64,000 nucleotides of DNA from positions 1,488,001 to 1,552,000 of the forward strand of contig JAMXSV010000023.1 in NCBI GenBank assembly GCA_027559495.1. The letters are read 5' to 3'. This DNA comes from Aurifilum marmelostoma. Taxonomy: Eukaryota; Ascomycota; Sordariomycetes; Diaporthales; Cryphonectriaceae. Both the position numbers and the translations under genes were made by a program. The notes under the pieces are model-generated. The model had not been told where the DNA came from. It saw nothing but the letters and a program-made list of their open reading frames with translations, and searched no databases. This document shows, in pieces, positions 50,450 to 60,238 of this stretch; position 1 is the stretch's first letter, and every line of letters begins with the position of its first letter.

Positions 50450-52017
50450 GTTTGTATGAATACTAAGTAAGTGTTGCGATCTGGAGACGATGTGTATGTC
50501 ATTCGACGCAAGCACTTGAGATGATGATATGATGCGCGAATCTGACTGAAGAAGGTTGCCCAACCCCTCAAATAGGAAGATCGGACATTGGAGGATCTCG
50601 ATTGTCTGCCTTTAGTGAGAGCAAAGGGGGAAGTGACCTGCTCAAGCTACAATCATCTACACCGGATGCCAGCTCAGGTTGCCAGAAAACTGTACTACCA
50701 CACCGGGCCCGCTGCCTGTGTGCAGCCGCATGCTTCTGGTCACTTTGTCAGGCCACAATATGATATCTGCTCGGGAAGCTGCATAGTTCCGAAACTTCGG
50801 CATTAAATTATCCAGTGGCCGATGAAGCATCTTTGTATACTTGAGTTGTGCAGGCGGACCTGCTGGAGTGCGGTGCCATTGACTACAATGATACATCATT
50901 TGGTACGACAGCAGCAATGCAGCCAGCCCTGGAGGTCTGTCAGCCACCGCCTACCCACCGCGTTAGTACCCTGCATAAGTACAGTAACAAGATAGGGGGC
51001 AGCGCTGTAAATTATTCTGATATGTCACACCAGCACGGTGGAGTATGCAGTCTCCGGCACACACTCTCTTTTGAGCTTCCACCCTGCGTTAATCAGTCAC
51101 ACGACGCTGTTCCATGCACCACCAGTCATCCACGCAAGAAGTTCCGAGATCTGCAGCACGGAGGAGAAAGCCCAGTGGAGCTGGTGAGGCATGTGAAGAG
51201 TGCAAATCACACCGTCTCTTCGCTGTGTTAAACACCAAAAGGACACTGTAGAATCCCGTGGTCAAAAAGTTCGCAGGGACATGGCTTGAGGTCTCTCTGT
51301 TCTTGATTGAATTTTTGAGATATCATCTAGTATTCAGACAGGCAAAGCACCGATGATCTAGCAGTTTAGACGAAGGTGGGGAAAACGGAGCGAGTTATTT
51401 TCCCTTCCGACGTCCTCTTCTTCCATCTGCTCTCCTTTCCCTTGATTTCACCACCTCAACATCCCAGCACCAGTCAGAGTTGAGGCGCCATTTGCCACAT
51501 TTCGGGGGCCTTTAAATTAACGGGCCCATCTCGGCCGTGTTCAGTGTTGCACAACAGGACCAAGAGCATGGCATAGCATAAGAAGTCCGCCAATATTGGA
51601 ATCTAGGGCTTTCTAGCGTTATCCATGTGACATGGCAGCGCCTCAGGTAGTATCTCCTTAGAGCGCCAGCCTGCTCTAATTACATCAGGATGCACAGAGG
51701 AATACTACGCTGATCATCATTCGCATGCCACATTCGAGTTAGACCTTTCTCTATTTCTTCGCTTTCTCTTTGGTAATGAGAACACCTCTGTCGGGATCAC
51801 AGCAGGGTCAAGATAGAAAGGAGTACACTTCAGGTGTGAGGTCCGCCAATCAAAACAGCGCCCTTTCACTCCAGAGCCAGATGATATTCCCGACAGAGGG
51901 TTGCATTATTACCTTGTTGCATCACAACACTAATTTATTCCTTGTCACGTGAACTCAAGATGTAATCAAATGCCGAAATCCAGAATTGAGGCTTGCCAAG
52001 TCTAGCTACCCCGACGT
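50450..52017. other. Intergenic, no gene seen
   Basis: About 1.6 kb between the F-box gene's 5' end and the first kinase gene's 3' end. No tRNA, repeat or protein-like frame was recognised. Confidence 0.5.
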
Positions 52018-54383
52018 CTAACAACAAGCCCCCAGGAAAGCTCGGAACCAGAACTGCACCTGTGCTGTGGGAGAAGGCTGTTGCACTGGCTGAAAACTCT
52101 CCCTTCTTGTCTTGAAAGCGTGACCTAGCAGTGGTTCATGTTCATCGCTCTGTGACGTTCTCTCTCCTTGTTCCCTGACTGCGCACGCTACTTCATTGCT
52201 GAGCCTCAGTGACTGCCATTGATCGTCATTGCTAGCAGACCGCCATGTGCCGACGGCCAGTAGTTCATCTGACATAGCTGCAGCATTGCTTGCATTCAAG
52301 ATCTCCGTACCGCTCATGAACCTGGCGCTATGCCCAAGCCCTAGGCTAGGGGCACTGTAGAAAGTGTATGCTGCTCCATGGCGCTCGCTCTTCTCCTCCA
52401 TCTCTTTTAATGCATCCACGATCTTATCGGAGCCATCTCGTACTTTATGGTCGACAACCAGAAGCTTCTGTTCCGTCAGATCGAGCAAATCGCGCATCAA
52501 GCTGCTACAATCTTGCGCGGCGCGCAAGATTCGGATCCACTGATCATTCAGATGTATTGTCAGTGCACGAAATACGTTCCGAGACAGGAGGGTCACGTTC
52601 ACAGACTATGCAAATGGGGAAACGTACCTCATGCACACACGGCTTGACCCTCACTCCAGGGCCGTTATGTGCCTCAGGAACGTTCTGATATACGAAGAAC
52701 TTGTCTTCTTTGATGTTTGTGCCGTTGCCGTCATCCTCCTCGATTCGCAGAGTGGTGAAATCCTTCTCGACCTTCTTGGGACCGAGCAGGTACCACGTCA
52801 AGAACTCTAGAATCACGCATCCCAAGCTCCACATGTCCGAGCGCCGACATGATGATCCAGAGTCAAATTCCGGCGCGCGATACGTGAGAGTCATCCCGCA
52901 CGCCCGAGCTGCGGATCGGGATTTCATCTCGTGGAATCTCGTGAATCCGAAGTCGCAGATAACGAGGCATCCGAGATCGCCGTCAGCACCGCCAGGGTAC
53001 CAGAGAATATTTTCCGGCTTGATATCGCCGTGAATCCCGCACGCCTGGACTTGCTTCTGATCCCAAGTCCTGCCCGCGCGATGGATTATTTTCAGACCCT
53101 TGCTTATAGAGCAAAGCTGACTGAGCATCCACCCTGCGAGAGCGCTGGTACGTTCTAGGTCGGTGGTCCAGAAGTCACGCAGATTGCCTCCATCTGCCCA
53201 TGGAAACAGCAGCGAGAATGTCTCTTTCTGGCGCCAAACAGCGAGCAGTTTGACAAAATGCTGATCATCACTTGTGCCAACAGCTTTGACCCAGCCAACA
53301 ACCTCATCCTGCGATGTGACATGTCGGTGTTCGTTAGGTGTCAAATCCTTCACCGCAAAGAATGGATTAAAGCCGTCTGCAGCCTGTCGCCGCAGCAACT
53401 GGATTTAGCAAGGATTCTTTGCATGGAATGGAGCGCGGTCGCGGGAATCATGAAATCGAACGTACCCTATGATAATTATGATGTGCTGGATGAATTCGGA
53501 CTTTGCGCACAGTGCCGTGATATCCTTGGTAAGTTTTGGGTGCGTTGCAGTCTTCCATTACGAATGGTAAGACATCTGTCGCTGTGAGCTCGTAGAATGG
53601 AACTTCTTTCTGTCTTAGGTCGAAGAATGGAGATGTGACCCAGGTCTGATACTGCTTGAAGAGTTCAAGGACATTACGATGCCAATTGCGCGATATCTGT
53701 CGCTCTCGGGACGGGTCGACGGCTTTCGAGAGTTCGTATGCTCCAGCTGAATTTGGTTCCCGGTCAGAAGTCAACGGCAAATCAGAGTCCTTAAGGCCAC
53801 TTTCTAGAAAAGCTGAAAGTTCGCCTATCAAGCCCGAGTCGTGCCAGTCTATCAGGATTAATACCGCGAAGATGCCTCTTCTCGACGATTTCAGTGATCT
53901 GTTATGCTGGTCAGGGACGTCAACAGATCTGCAAACCTCTTTGGCTATGCGGCGAAGATCATGGTCGCTGGGTCCCAGCAAGCAGGATATTCTTTTCTGA
54001 TCCTTCGACCGTCGGAATAATAGTTGCCGGTATACAGTCTCTTCGTCGATGAGAGAAAAGAGCTCGTCATAACTGAGCCACGTTTTCTGGTTGTATATTG
54101 TACGGCGATTGTAGATCAAGTTCGAGAGATTTTCTGGATGATCTTGCGGCTGGATGGGTGGAAACGGACCCTGTGAGCGATGACCAAGCTGTTGACCATA
54201 TTTCATGGAGTTGAACATCCTTTCCGCTGAGGCAAAACCTCGATCCAATGCTTCGAAGGTGCTGACTCCGATGTCGTCTTGACTTTGTTGGCTTTCTGAG
54301 ACCGTACCTTCGGACTGGTTGTACCAGATTGTGTTATTGAAGTCCCTAGGAGGATTCCGTGATGCCGATTGTTCCCTATACAT
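52018..54383 (-). CDS. Fungal protein-kinase-like protein with N-terminal helical domain (paralog A)
   Basis: 736 aa. Exons 54383-53466, 53398-52628, 52539-52018; introns 67 nt (GTACGT...CAG) and 88 nt (GTACGT...CAG), both phase 0. Residues about 100-290 form an alpha-helical domain shared with the gene at 57041 (GIFAVLILIDWHDSGLIGEL, SDLPLTSD, then WHRNVLELFKQYQTWVTSPF). Kinase domain about 290-590: glycine loop degenerate (GYHGTVRKV), Lys323 in FAVKDL, catalytic loop IHGDIKPEN (Asp431; HGD instead of HRD), DFG at Asp455 (ICDFGFTRF), TYRAPEFD, and DMWSLGCVILEFLTW. The catalytic residues are present, so activity is possible despite the weak ATP loop. The C-terminal 150 residues are unrelated to anything recognised. 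Such kinases form expanded lineage-specific families in filamentous fungi. Target unknown. Confidence 0.82.
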
Positions 54384-55174
54384 GGCCCTTATTATATAGC
54401 CCGCCAGCCTGCAGTCTCCTAAGTGGTGATATTCCCCAACAGCCTAGTGGTTAGACAGGTTCCCTCTATTCCCTTTTTGTTTTGATTTTCCCGAAGCTCT
54501 TCCCCACAACTTCTTTGAGCATGGAAGTCAATCAGTGTCTGGTTAGAGAAAGCCTGGAAGAGACAAATGGATAGAGGAATATTGACATCTGAGATGTATG
54601 AAGAAGAGTGGCTGTGGTGGACGCTGACCAGACAGCCGTCCTAGCATCTCCTTCACCACCCCAGCTCCAGCTCCAATGATTTTCCAGAAGGAGATGGGGA
54701 TACGCACATTGGTCCGAAAAGATACAAGTATACTGGAGTTAATTATAACAACAGAATACTAGCTTGACAGGGTTGTCTGGAGGAGTATACTTGGCTCGGC
54801 GGGTATTGTCTCAACACCACGGAAGCTAAATCATTATCGACCGTTTCAAGTCAAGTAAGTAAGGGCGATAGGTAGTAATGAAACTCTTTCCAGGTATGGG
54901 AGGGCTAGGAATTCTCGAATTTCAGGTATAAGACCTATATGATGACTGCTGGAGAATAACAACCCAGCCTAAGGCAGCTCTTTATGAGAGCTTGCATTCA
55001 GAGGTTTATATATATACGTATCTACCTGCTGGTCTCTGCGCCTGCGATCCATATTCATCAAGTGGATTTTCTTCCCCGTCGGTGTAAATTGCTGTAGACC
55101 CTACGATAATTCAAGAGCCGCAGTCATTATTTGAGTCGAACCAAAGGTCTTGCGTCATCTTTCTTCAACTTGGC
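54384..55174. other. Upstream region of kinase paralog A
   Basis: About 790 bp with no coding signal. A TAGTGGTTAGA stretch near 54441 resembles a tRNA A box, but no T arm follows. Confidence 0.5.
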
Positions 55175-55522
55175 TCACAAGTACTCTTTGAGCCCACTGA
55201 AGTCCGGGTCATCATTGCCGGCCTCTACAACTTGCAGCAAGAAAGTGGGATGAGCTGGGAAATCCGCTCTATGAGTATGTTGGCTCAGTAAGCACACGAG
55301 TGAGCTGATGTGAGTTTCTGGGCGAGGGCTGTAGGCGAGCCTAGAGAGCCCTGTCAATGCAGACAAACGATCGTCAGGCATACTGCGCGGATTCAGCCAC
55401 CCCGCTCTTACCAACATATTGTTGACTGGCTTCCGACAGACGTCCTAGCCAGCTGAGCGGAAGAATTGCAGTCTGGACTGTGAGGCAACCCTTTTCAATA
55501 GAGGACACGCTAAGCTGCACAC
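55175..55522 (-). CDS. Candidate small spliced gene, 5' end unresolved
   Basis: Two exons join in frame: 55522-55412 and 55350-55175, with a 61-nt intron (GTAAGA donor, CCTGAC branch region, TTGACAG acceptor). The product segment reads VQLSVSSIEKGCLTVQTAIL, then LPLSWLGRLSEASQQYVG, and ends DDPDFSGLKEYL before TGA. A possible first exon begins at ATG 55774 (MVKGFVAKNDVDG) in matching phase, but that needs a long intron. No family recognised. It lies between the two kinase paralogs and would be read toward paralog A's start. It may be a real orphan gene, a decayed fragment, or chance. Confidence 0.35.
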
Positions 55523-55778
55523 CTGCAGATTAGACTACCAGTGCATACTTGTGTACTTATCCGGCAGCCATGGTCTGACCTTCAGGTCTCAGCTGACCCT
55601 CTTGTTGCCTTCTTGAATCTAGGCAGCAGGACTCTCAAAGTATAAAGTGTGCATACCCGTGGACCCGCTGATAGATGGCCAGGCCGCAGTTCTGACTGCC
55701 CTCATAATGAATACGGCTAGCATCCCATCAATATACCATCGACATCATTCTTGGCGACGAAGCCCTTGACCATTGGCG

Positions 55779-56078
55779 ATGGCCGCAACTGATCAAATCT
55801 CCCCTTGGTGCAATTTCGACGAGTACATTCACTTCAGAAAAGTCAGGAATCAACAAAAGCTCTGCCATGAGCTCACCCGGAAGTATGGCGAAGGCAGATA
55901 CTCAGTCGAGGTATATTATATCAGTCGTGTCAAGTTCTTGTTCGGCCGTACTGGTATTGACAAGCACAGATCCGACATGACTTCTATTGCATCAAGAAGA
56001 AGGAAGAATCGTCTCCTGCACAGACGTTTCAATCTGTATGTGGCAGTAATTCATCCCGAGAAGAGATCAGGCAGTTAA
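55779..56078 (+). CDS. Candidate small protein (99 aa), unknown
   Basis: Uninterrupted frame from ATG 55779. The first 45 residues look protein-like (WCNFDEYIHFRKVRNQQKLC, then ELTRKYGEGRYSVEVY), with a helix-then-strand character that recalls the start of fungal CorA-like proteins. The second half is very basic (SRRRKNRLLHRRFNLY). A donor-like GTATAT follows SVE at about 55909, so splicing to another exon is possible. It is head-to-head with the minus-strand candidate and cannot be fully compatible with its proposed first exon. It may be a detached 5' fragment of another gene. Confidence 0.3.
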   Translation: MAATDQISPWCNFDEYIHFRKVRNQQKLCHELTRKYGEGRYSVEVYYISRVKFLFGRTGIDKHRSDMTSIASRRRKNRLLHRRFNLYVAVIHPEKRSGS

Positions 56079-57040
56079 TAATGCCCGACATTACGCAAGT
56101 TCCAGGATCCGTATTCTAGTTTGAGAGGGCTTCAGTAGGAATTCGAGCTGGGAATACTGAAGGGCTTGAAAATGCTGTAGCAGAAAGCGACTTGTTGTCT
56201 TCATTCTTCCATAACCTTCTGTACTTAGTCTCTCATTGCATTAGAACCTGAGCATCACCGTTCATCTCTAACACCAGTTACCTTCATTTAATCTCGCATC
56301 ACACCTCTTCAACCTTTGCACGACTTGTTCTCCTGCCCTTTTGCGGTCGTAGGCAATACTTGTGTTGCTGTGCCGAGTCAACCCCTCGTGTCGAATCTTG
56401 CTGACCACCCCCAATATTTAGCGGCGCGAATTGTGGCAAGCAGTGGCACTTTTGTAGTCTCTGACCGCTTACTGCTCTGACTTCGGTCACTTATCCATGA
56501 TACGCTGCAGAGCCTCGTCGCAAGTGCTCCAGTGCCGATTGGCTTCTCCGCAATGACACCACTTTATCATGATCAGTTCGCCCCAAGGTCAGACGTGAAT
56601 GCATCCACCTTATCAAGGCTGCGATCGTAGTGGTGGACTAAGGCCCTCGTAATGAACTAGTGACCTTGACCGAGACTGCAATACTACCCACACATGTTAC
56701 ATGAGTATCCTGAAGATTGCACTGTGTACATCTACAGCATCAAGTGCAGAGCCTCAATGTGCTACGCTCATGACACGCAAAGACCAGGAATATGAGGCGG
56801 GCTCGTGGATGTAGAAATAGAACAAGGTCCAGCCAACAATGCCAACCAAATTTTGTATTCAACTTTGTGATATCTTTTTGAGTCAACACAATTTCTCGGT
56901 CCCTTTGGGCACTGCTAGAGGTATCATCACCCATCTCTCATCTGAAGCTCTACTTGTTTCAGGTATACTTAGCACAGTTTAATGTAGCCCTATTAAGTAC
57001 AACTACCGAGATACGACATTTACACACGGGTGACCTCGCC
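56079..57040. other. Upstream region of kinase paralog B
   Basis: About 960 bp, AT-leaning, with no recognised gene or repeat. It should include the promoter of the kinase gene starting at 57041. Confidence 0.5.
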
Positions 57041-59057
57041 ATGAGCAGCTCAGATAGCGCGAATCTGCTGCACCCTCCGCTTGATGCAGAGGCCTGGATC
57101 AGGCCTTATCAAACAGACGCGAAAGGTTCCGCCCTGACGGAGGAGATCAAGGAGCGACTCTGCCAAGGCCCATTCAAATCTCAGAATCCAGCGGCTGGGA
57201 ATTTCTGGTCACCCAAGTATTTTGATTATCTCATGACTCAGCCTGTAGTTAAGGAACTCGTCGATTACCTATTTCAAAAGACGTACCTCCCCAGAACGTG
57301 GAACGGCCAAACATGGACTTGTCAGAATTGGCAAGATCGTATAAGTGGCCACCAACTGGACCGGAAGACTGGCTACAGCGGCGCGGACGGATATCGTCGG
57401 ATTCTAGCTCTGCTTATGATGGTGGACAAGTGTGCTCGAATACATGACTTCATTCGTTTGGGCTTGACTGACGCCCAATTACCTCTGAGCTCAGAACATG
57501 CAGTTTTTCAAGGTCGCAACAGGTGGCACCATAATGACAAAGTTCTGCTCTGTTCTTTGTTTCAGTGGTCATTGAAGGTGCCCTACTTCTGTCACACAAA
57601 TGAACGTGGGCAGGTATGTGAGCTGGTGCTGGACCCTAAAGACTTCAAGCCTTGGGAATTCCTGCACTCGATGAGTCCACCTATAGCCGCCCAGCTCCAA
57701 CAAGCCAGGTCGGCCAACATCGTGAATTTGCAGAGTCAACAATACGGTGGCTTTGGCGAAGTCCGCAAGGTCTTTATCCACCACACACAACATGAGTATA
57801 ACGACATCCTTTCTCGGGTAATTCAACTTTCTGCTATGTTGTTGGCATGATACTTTCCCTTGAACTTATGGACGGTCACTAATTCAAATGCATTAAGTTT
57901 AGTGGTCCGCAGGACAAGATACTTTCGCCCTCAAGACCTTGTTCACAAGCAACCAAAAAACATTTGAGAAAGAGGCCGACATGCTCAAGAGGTTCGGCGG
58001 AATACACCCCAACATCATCTGTTTACTGGCAACGGTGATCTGCAAGGGGGGGGGATGGACGTCCTCAGTTCAACCTGTTGTTCCCTTGGGCCGACACAGA
58101 CTTGCTCAGGCTGTGGAGGACGCACCCGGCTGGAATACGAAGCGTTTGCACGGTCAAGTCGCTAGCTAAGCAATGCTATGCCATTGTGCAAGCTGTAAAC
58201 TCTATCCACAACCCTGATCCTCCTATAATAATAGACGGAAAGCGAAAGTGGGGACGTCATGGGGATATAAAACCCCAGAACGTGCTCTGCTTCAGGAAGG
58301 CTGGGAATCAGGGCTGGCAATTCGTGCTCTCAGACCTTGGTCTTGCTCAGGCGCGTGGCGACGCGACTAGGTCTAACATACCAGGGCAAAGCATTCCTGG
58401 AACGCCTAACTACCGGCCGCCAGAGTGTGATATGGCGCCACACCAAGGGGGGAATCTTGGATATGTGTCCAGAAGCTACGACATCTGGACTCTAGGCTGT
58501 TTGTTCCTCGAACTCACCGTCTGGGCCCTCCAGGGATGGAAGGAGGCGGAAAGATTCGCCTCTGATCGATGCACTGTGAAATACCTGGACAGGGGAGGAA
58601 ACGATGCATACTACACTTTAGAACGCATTGGCGGCAGAATGGGCAAGTTCACGTTGAACACGGCTAGATCAACGTTGAAACAGGGTAAATTCACGCTGAA
58701 GACGCCGGTCTACCAGGTAAGATGTTCTTTATCTGTGGAAGCTGGAGTGCAGACTGGCTAGGTCTGCGTGATACGACCATGCAGCTGACAACGGCTTTCT
58801 AGCGCTTCGACGCTCTGCGCCAGCATCCAGCTTGCACAATGTTCTTCCGAGAGCTTTTAGATCTGGTCCAGAAGCACATGTTATGTGTCAGGTCGGTTGA
58901 TAGGATCAAGGGGCCAGATCTCGAGAGGAGGATGCGTGTTTTCTGCAATCAGGGGCCCGACGCATACTATGAAGTACCTTGTCCTGGTAGAAACAGGAAT
59001 GGGCGTGAGAAAGAGGTCAGGGCCGTCCTCAGCGACACACTTCAAGGTCGAGCTTGA
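57041..59057 (+). CDS. Fungal protein-kinase-like protein (paralog B), apparent frameshift in G9 run
   Basis: Exons 57041-57817, 57903-58716, 58803-59057; introns 85 and 86 nt. ATG 57041 has a good context (CTCGCCATG). An N-terminal helical domain like paralog A (GYRRILALLMMVDKCARIHD, LTDAQLPLSSEH) precedes the kinase domain: YGGFGEVRKV, Lys270 in FALKTL, RHGDIKPQNVL (HGD form), DLG in place of DFG (LSDLGLAQ), PNYRPPECD and DIWTLGCLFLELTVW. Both introns fall at the same places and phase as in paralog A. At 58046-58054 nine Gs throw the frame; eight would read CKGGDGRPQFNLLFPWADTD and give about 614 aa. As written, translation ends at about 58169, before the catalytic loop. So this is either a sequencing length error or a recent pseudogene. 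Confidence 0.75.
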
Positions 59058-59470
59058 TATGACGATCATCATCTGGCTTTAAGGAAGGCTGCTTGGAAAA
59101 GAGCGCAAAAGCCAAGAAATTCCGAGACGAGACATTGGGCGATGACCGGTACCTCGCGAGCCCAGGCATGCAAAGGTCCTCACTCGTTTGGTTTCCTTGA
59201 TGTTTTCCCTCCCTTCTTTCTTCTCTTATTCTTCAGCGCCTAGGAATGAAGAGTGTTTTCTATCAATCTTATATATAGTTTCATAGCATGTAATACGTGT
59301 TTGCTGCTCTGACGAACTGATGAAGAAACAATGAGAATTTGACCTGCAATGTCCATGTCCAGTAGCATATCTGCAACCTTGCAGTCACTCCTCCTATGCT
59401 CTGCTACATAGCAAGAGCCATCATCAGATGTTACCACGACAGCCTCTGCATCTGCAGCCAAGACTGGCGA

Positions 59471-60037
59471 TCATTGAGCATTGGTGTCACTGTAGTGTGA
59501 CTGTGCTTTGACGGAATTCTCTATAGCAATGATTTGGTCCTATGATATAATTGTCAGCACTTATATCGATGAGAAAAGGCCAGAGCAGTTACCTTTCTCA
59601 AGTTGGTAGGGGTTTTGCAGATAAAGTGATTCCCAACGACCTATAAAGCCCACAATTAGTAAAACATGCAAGGACGCGAAGTCGGAAAGGCCATTTACCC
59701 GAATCTTGAAGTTGCCCTTGGGAAAGTATCTCATCAATTCTCCGCTTATGACGGAATATTCTCCATATCGGGTAGGAATAGCTATTGTTGGCATGGTCGT
59801 GTGTGAAACCAATCTTGCTATTGAGTTTTACTGATGATTCGGCTGGCGTGAACAGGTGTCCCGAGCGAGAAAAATAAGCCTAAGAGGCAATGGTGGATGG
59901 AAATGTAATAAGTAGTTTCGGCATTTTGGGCTGAGCTCACCAGCGCACGCGGGCCATAATATGGGGTGACTACTAAGCTGTTCGACGTGTTGTTTTGCCA
60001 CGTCCGCAGCAGCCCCAAGTGCAACCTCACTAAGCAT
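59471..60037 (-). CDS. Small four-exon gene of unknown function
   Basis: Not visible as one frame; found by joining exons 60037-59941, 59817-59699, 59640-59593 and 59539-59471 (110 aa). The last two introns are textbook: 58 nt (GTAAAT...TACTAATT...ATAG) and 53 nt (GTAACT...GTGCTGACA...ATAG), all exons staying in phase. Product segments: RLVSHTTMPTIAIPTRYGEY, SVISGELMRYFPKGNFKIR, VVGNHFICKTPTNLRKDQII. The first intron (123 nt, GTGAGC...TAG) lacks a clear branch site; if it is wrong, ATG 59794 gives a 70-aa protein. No signal peptide, TM segment or known domain recognised. It is convergent with kinase paralog B. The frame remains open for 76 codons past its TGA (to 59240). Confidence 0.58.
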
Positions 60038-60238
60038 TACGGCAGCAATCTAGCTACTGTTGCATTATGAAAATCTCGTTTTCTCCCCGCTCTTCTCATC
60101 CGACTTCGCTGCGATTCTACTGCGTTCCGATAAGGCTCAGAGACAGACAGATGACCTACATAAAGATGTCTGCGTGTCAGACTTGTCCACCCTGCTCACT
60201 TGCTCAGTAGAGACGTAAAGAACCGTCCGCAAGGGAGA

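Noticed and set aside
54436..54465. TAGTGGTTAGA (tRNA A-box-like)
   Set aside because: No B box or cloverleaf downstream.
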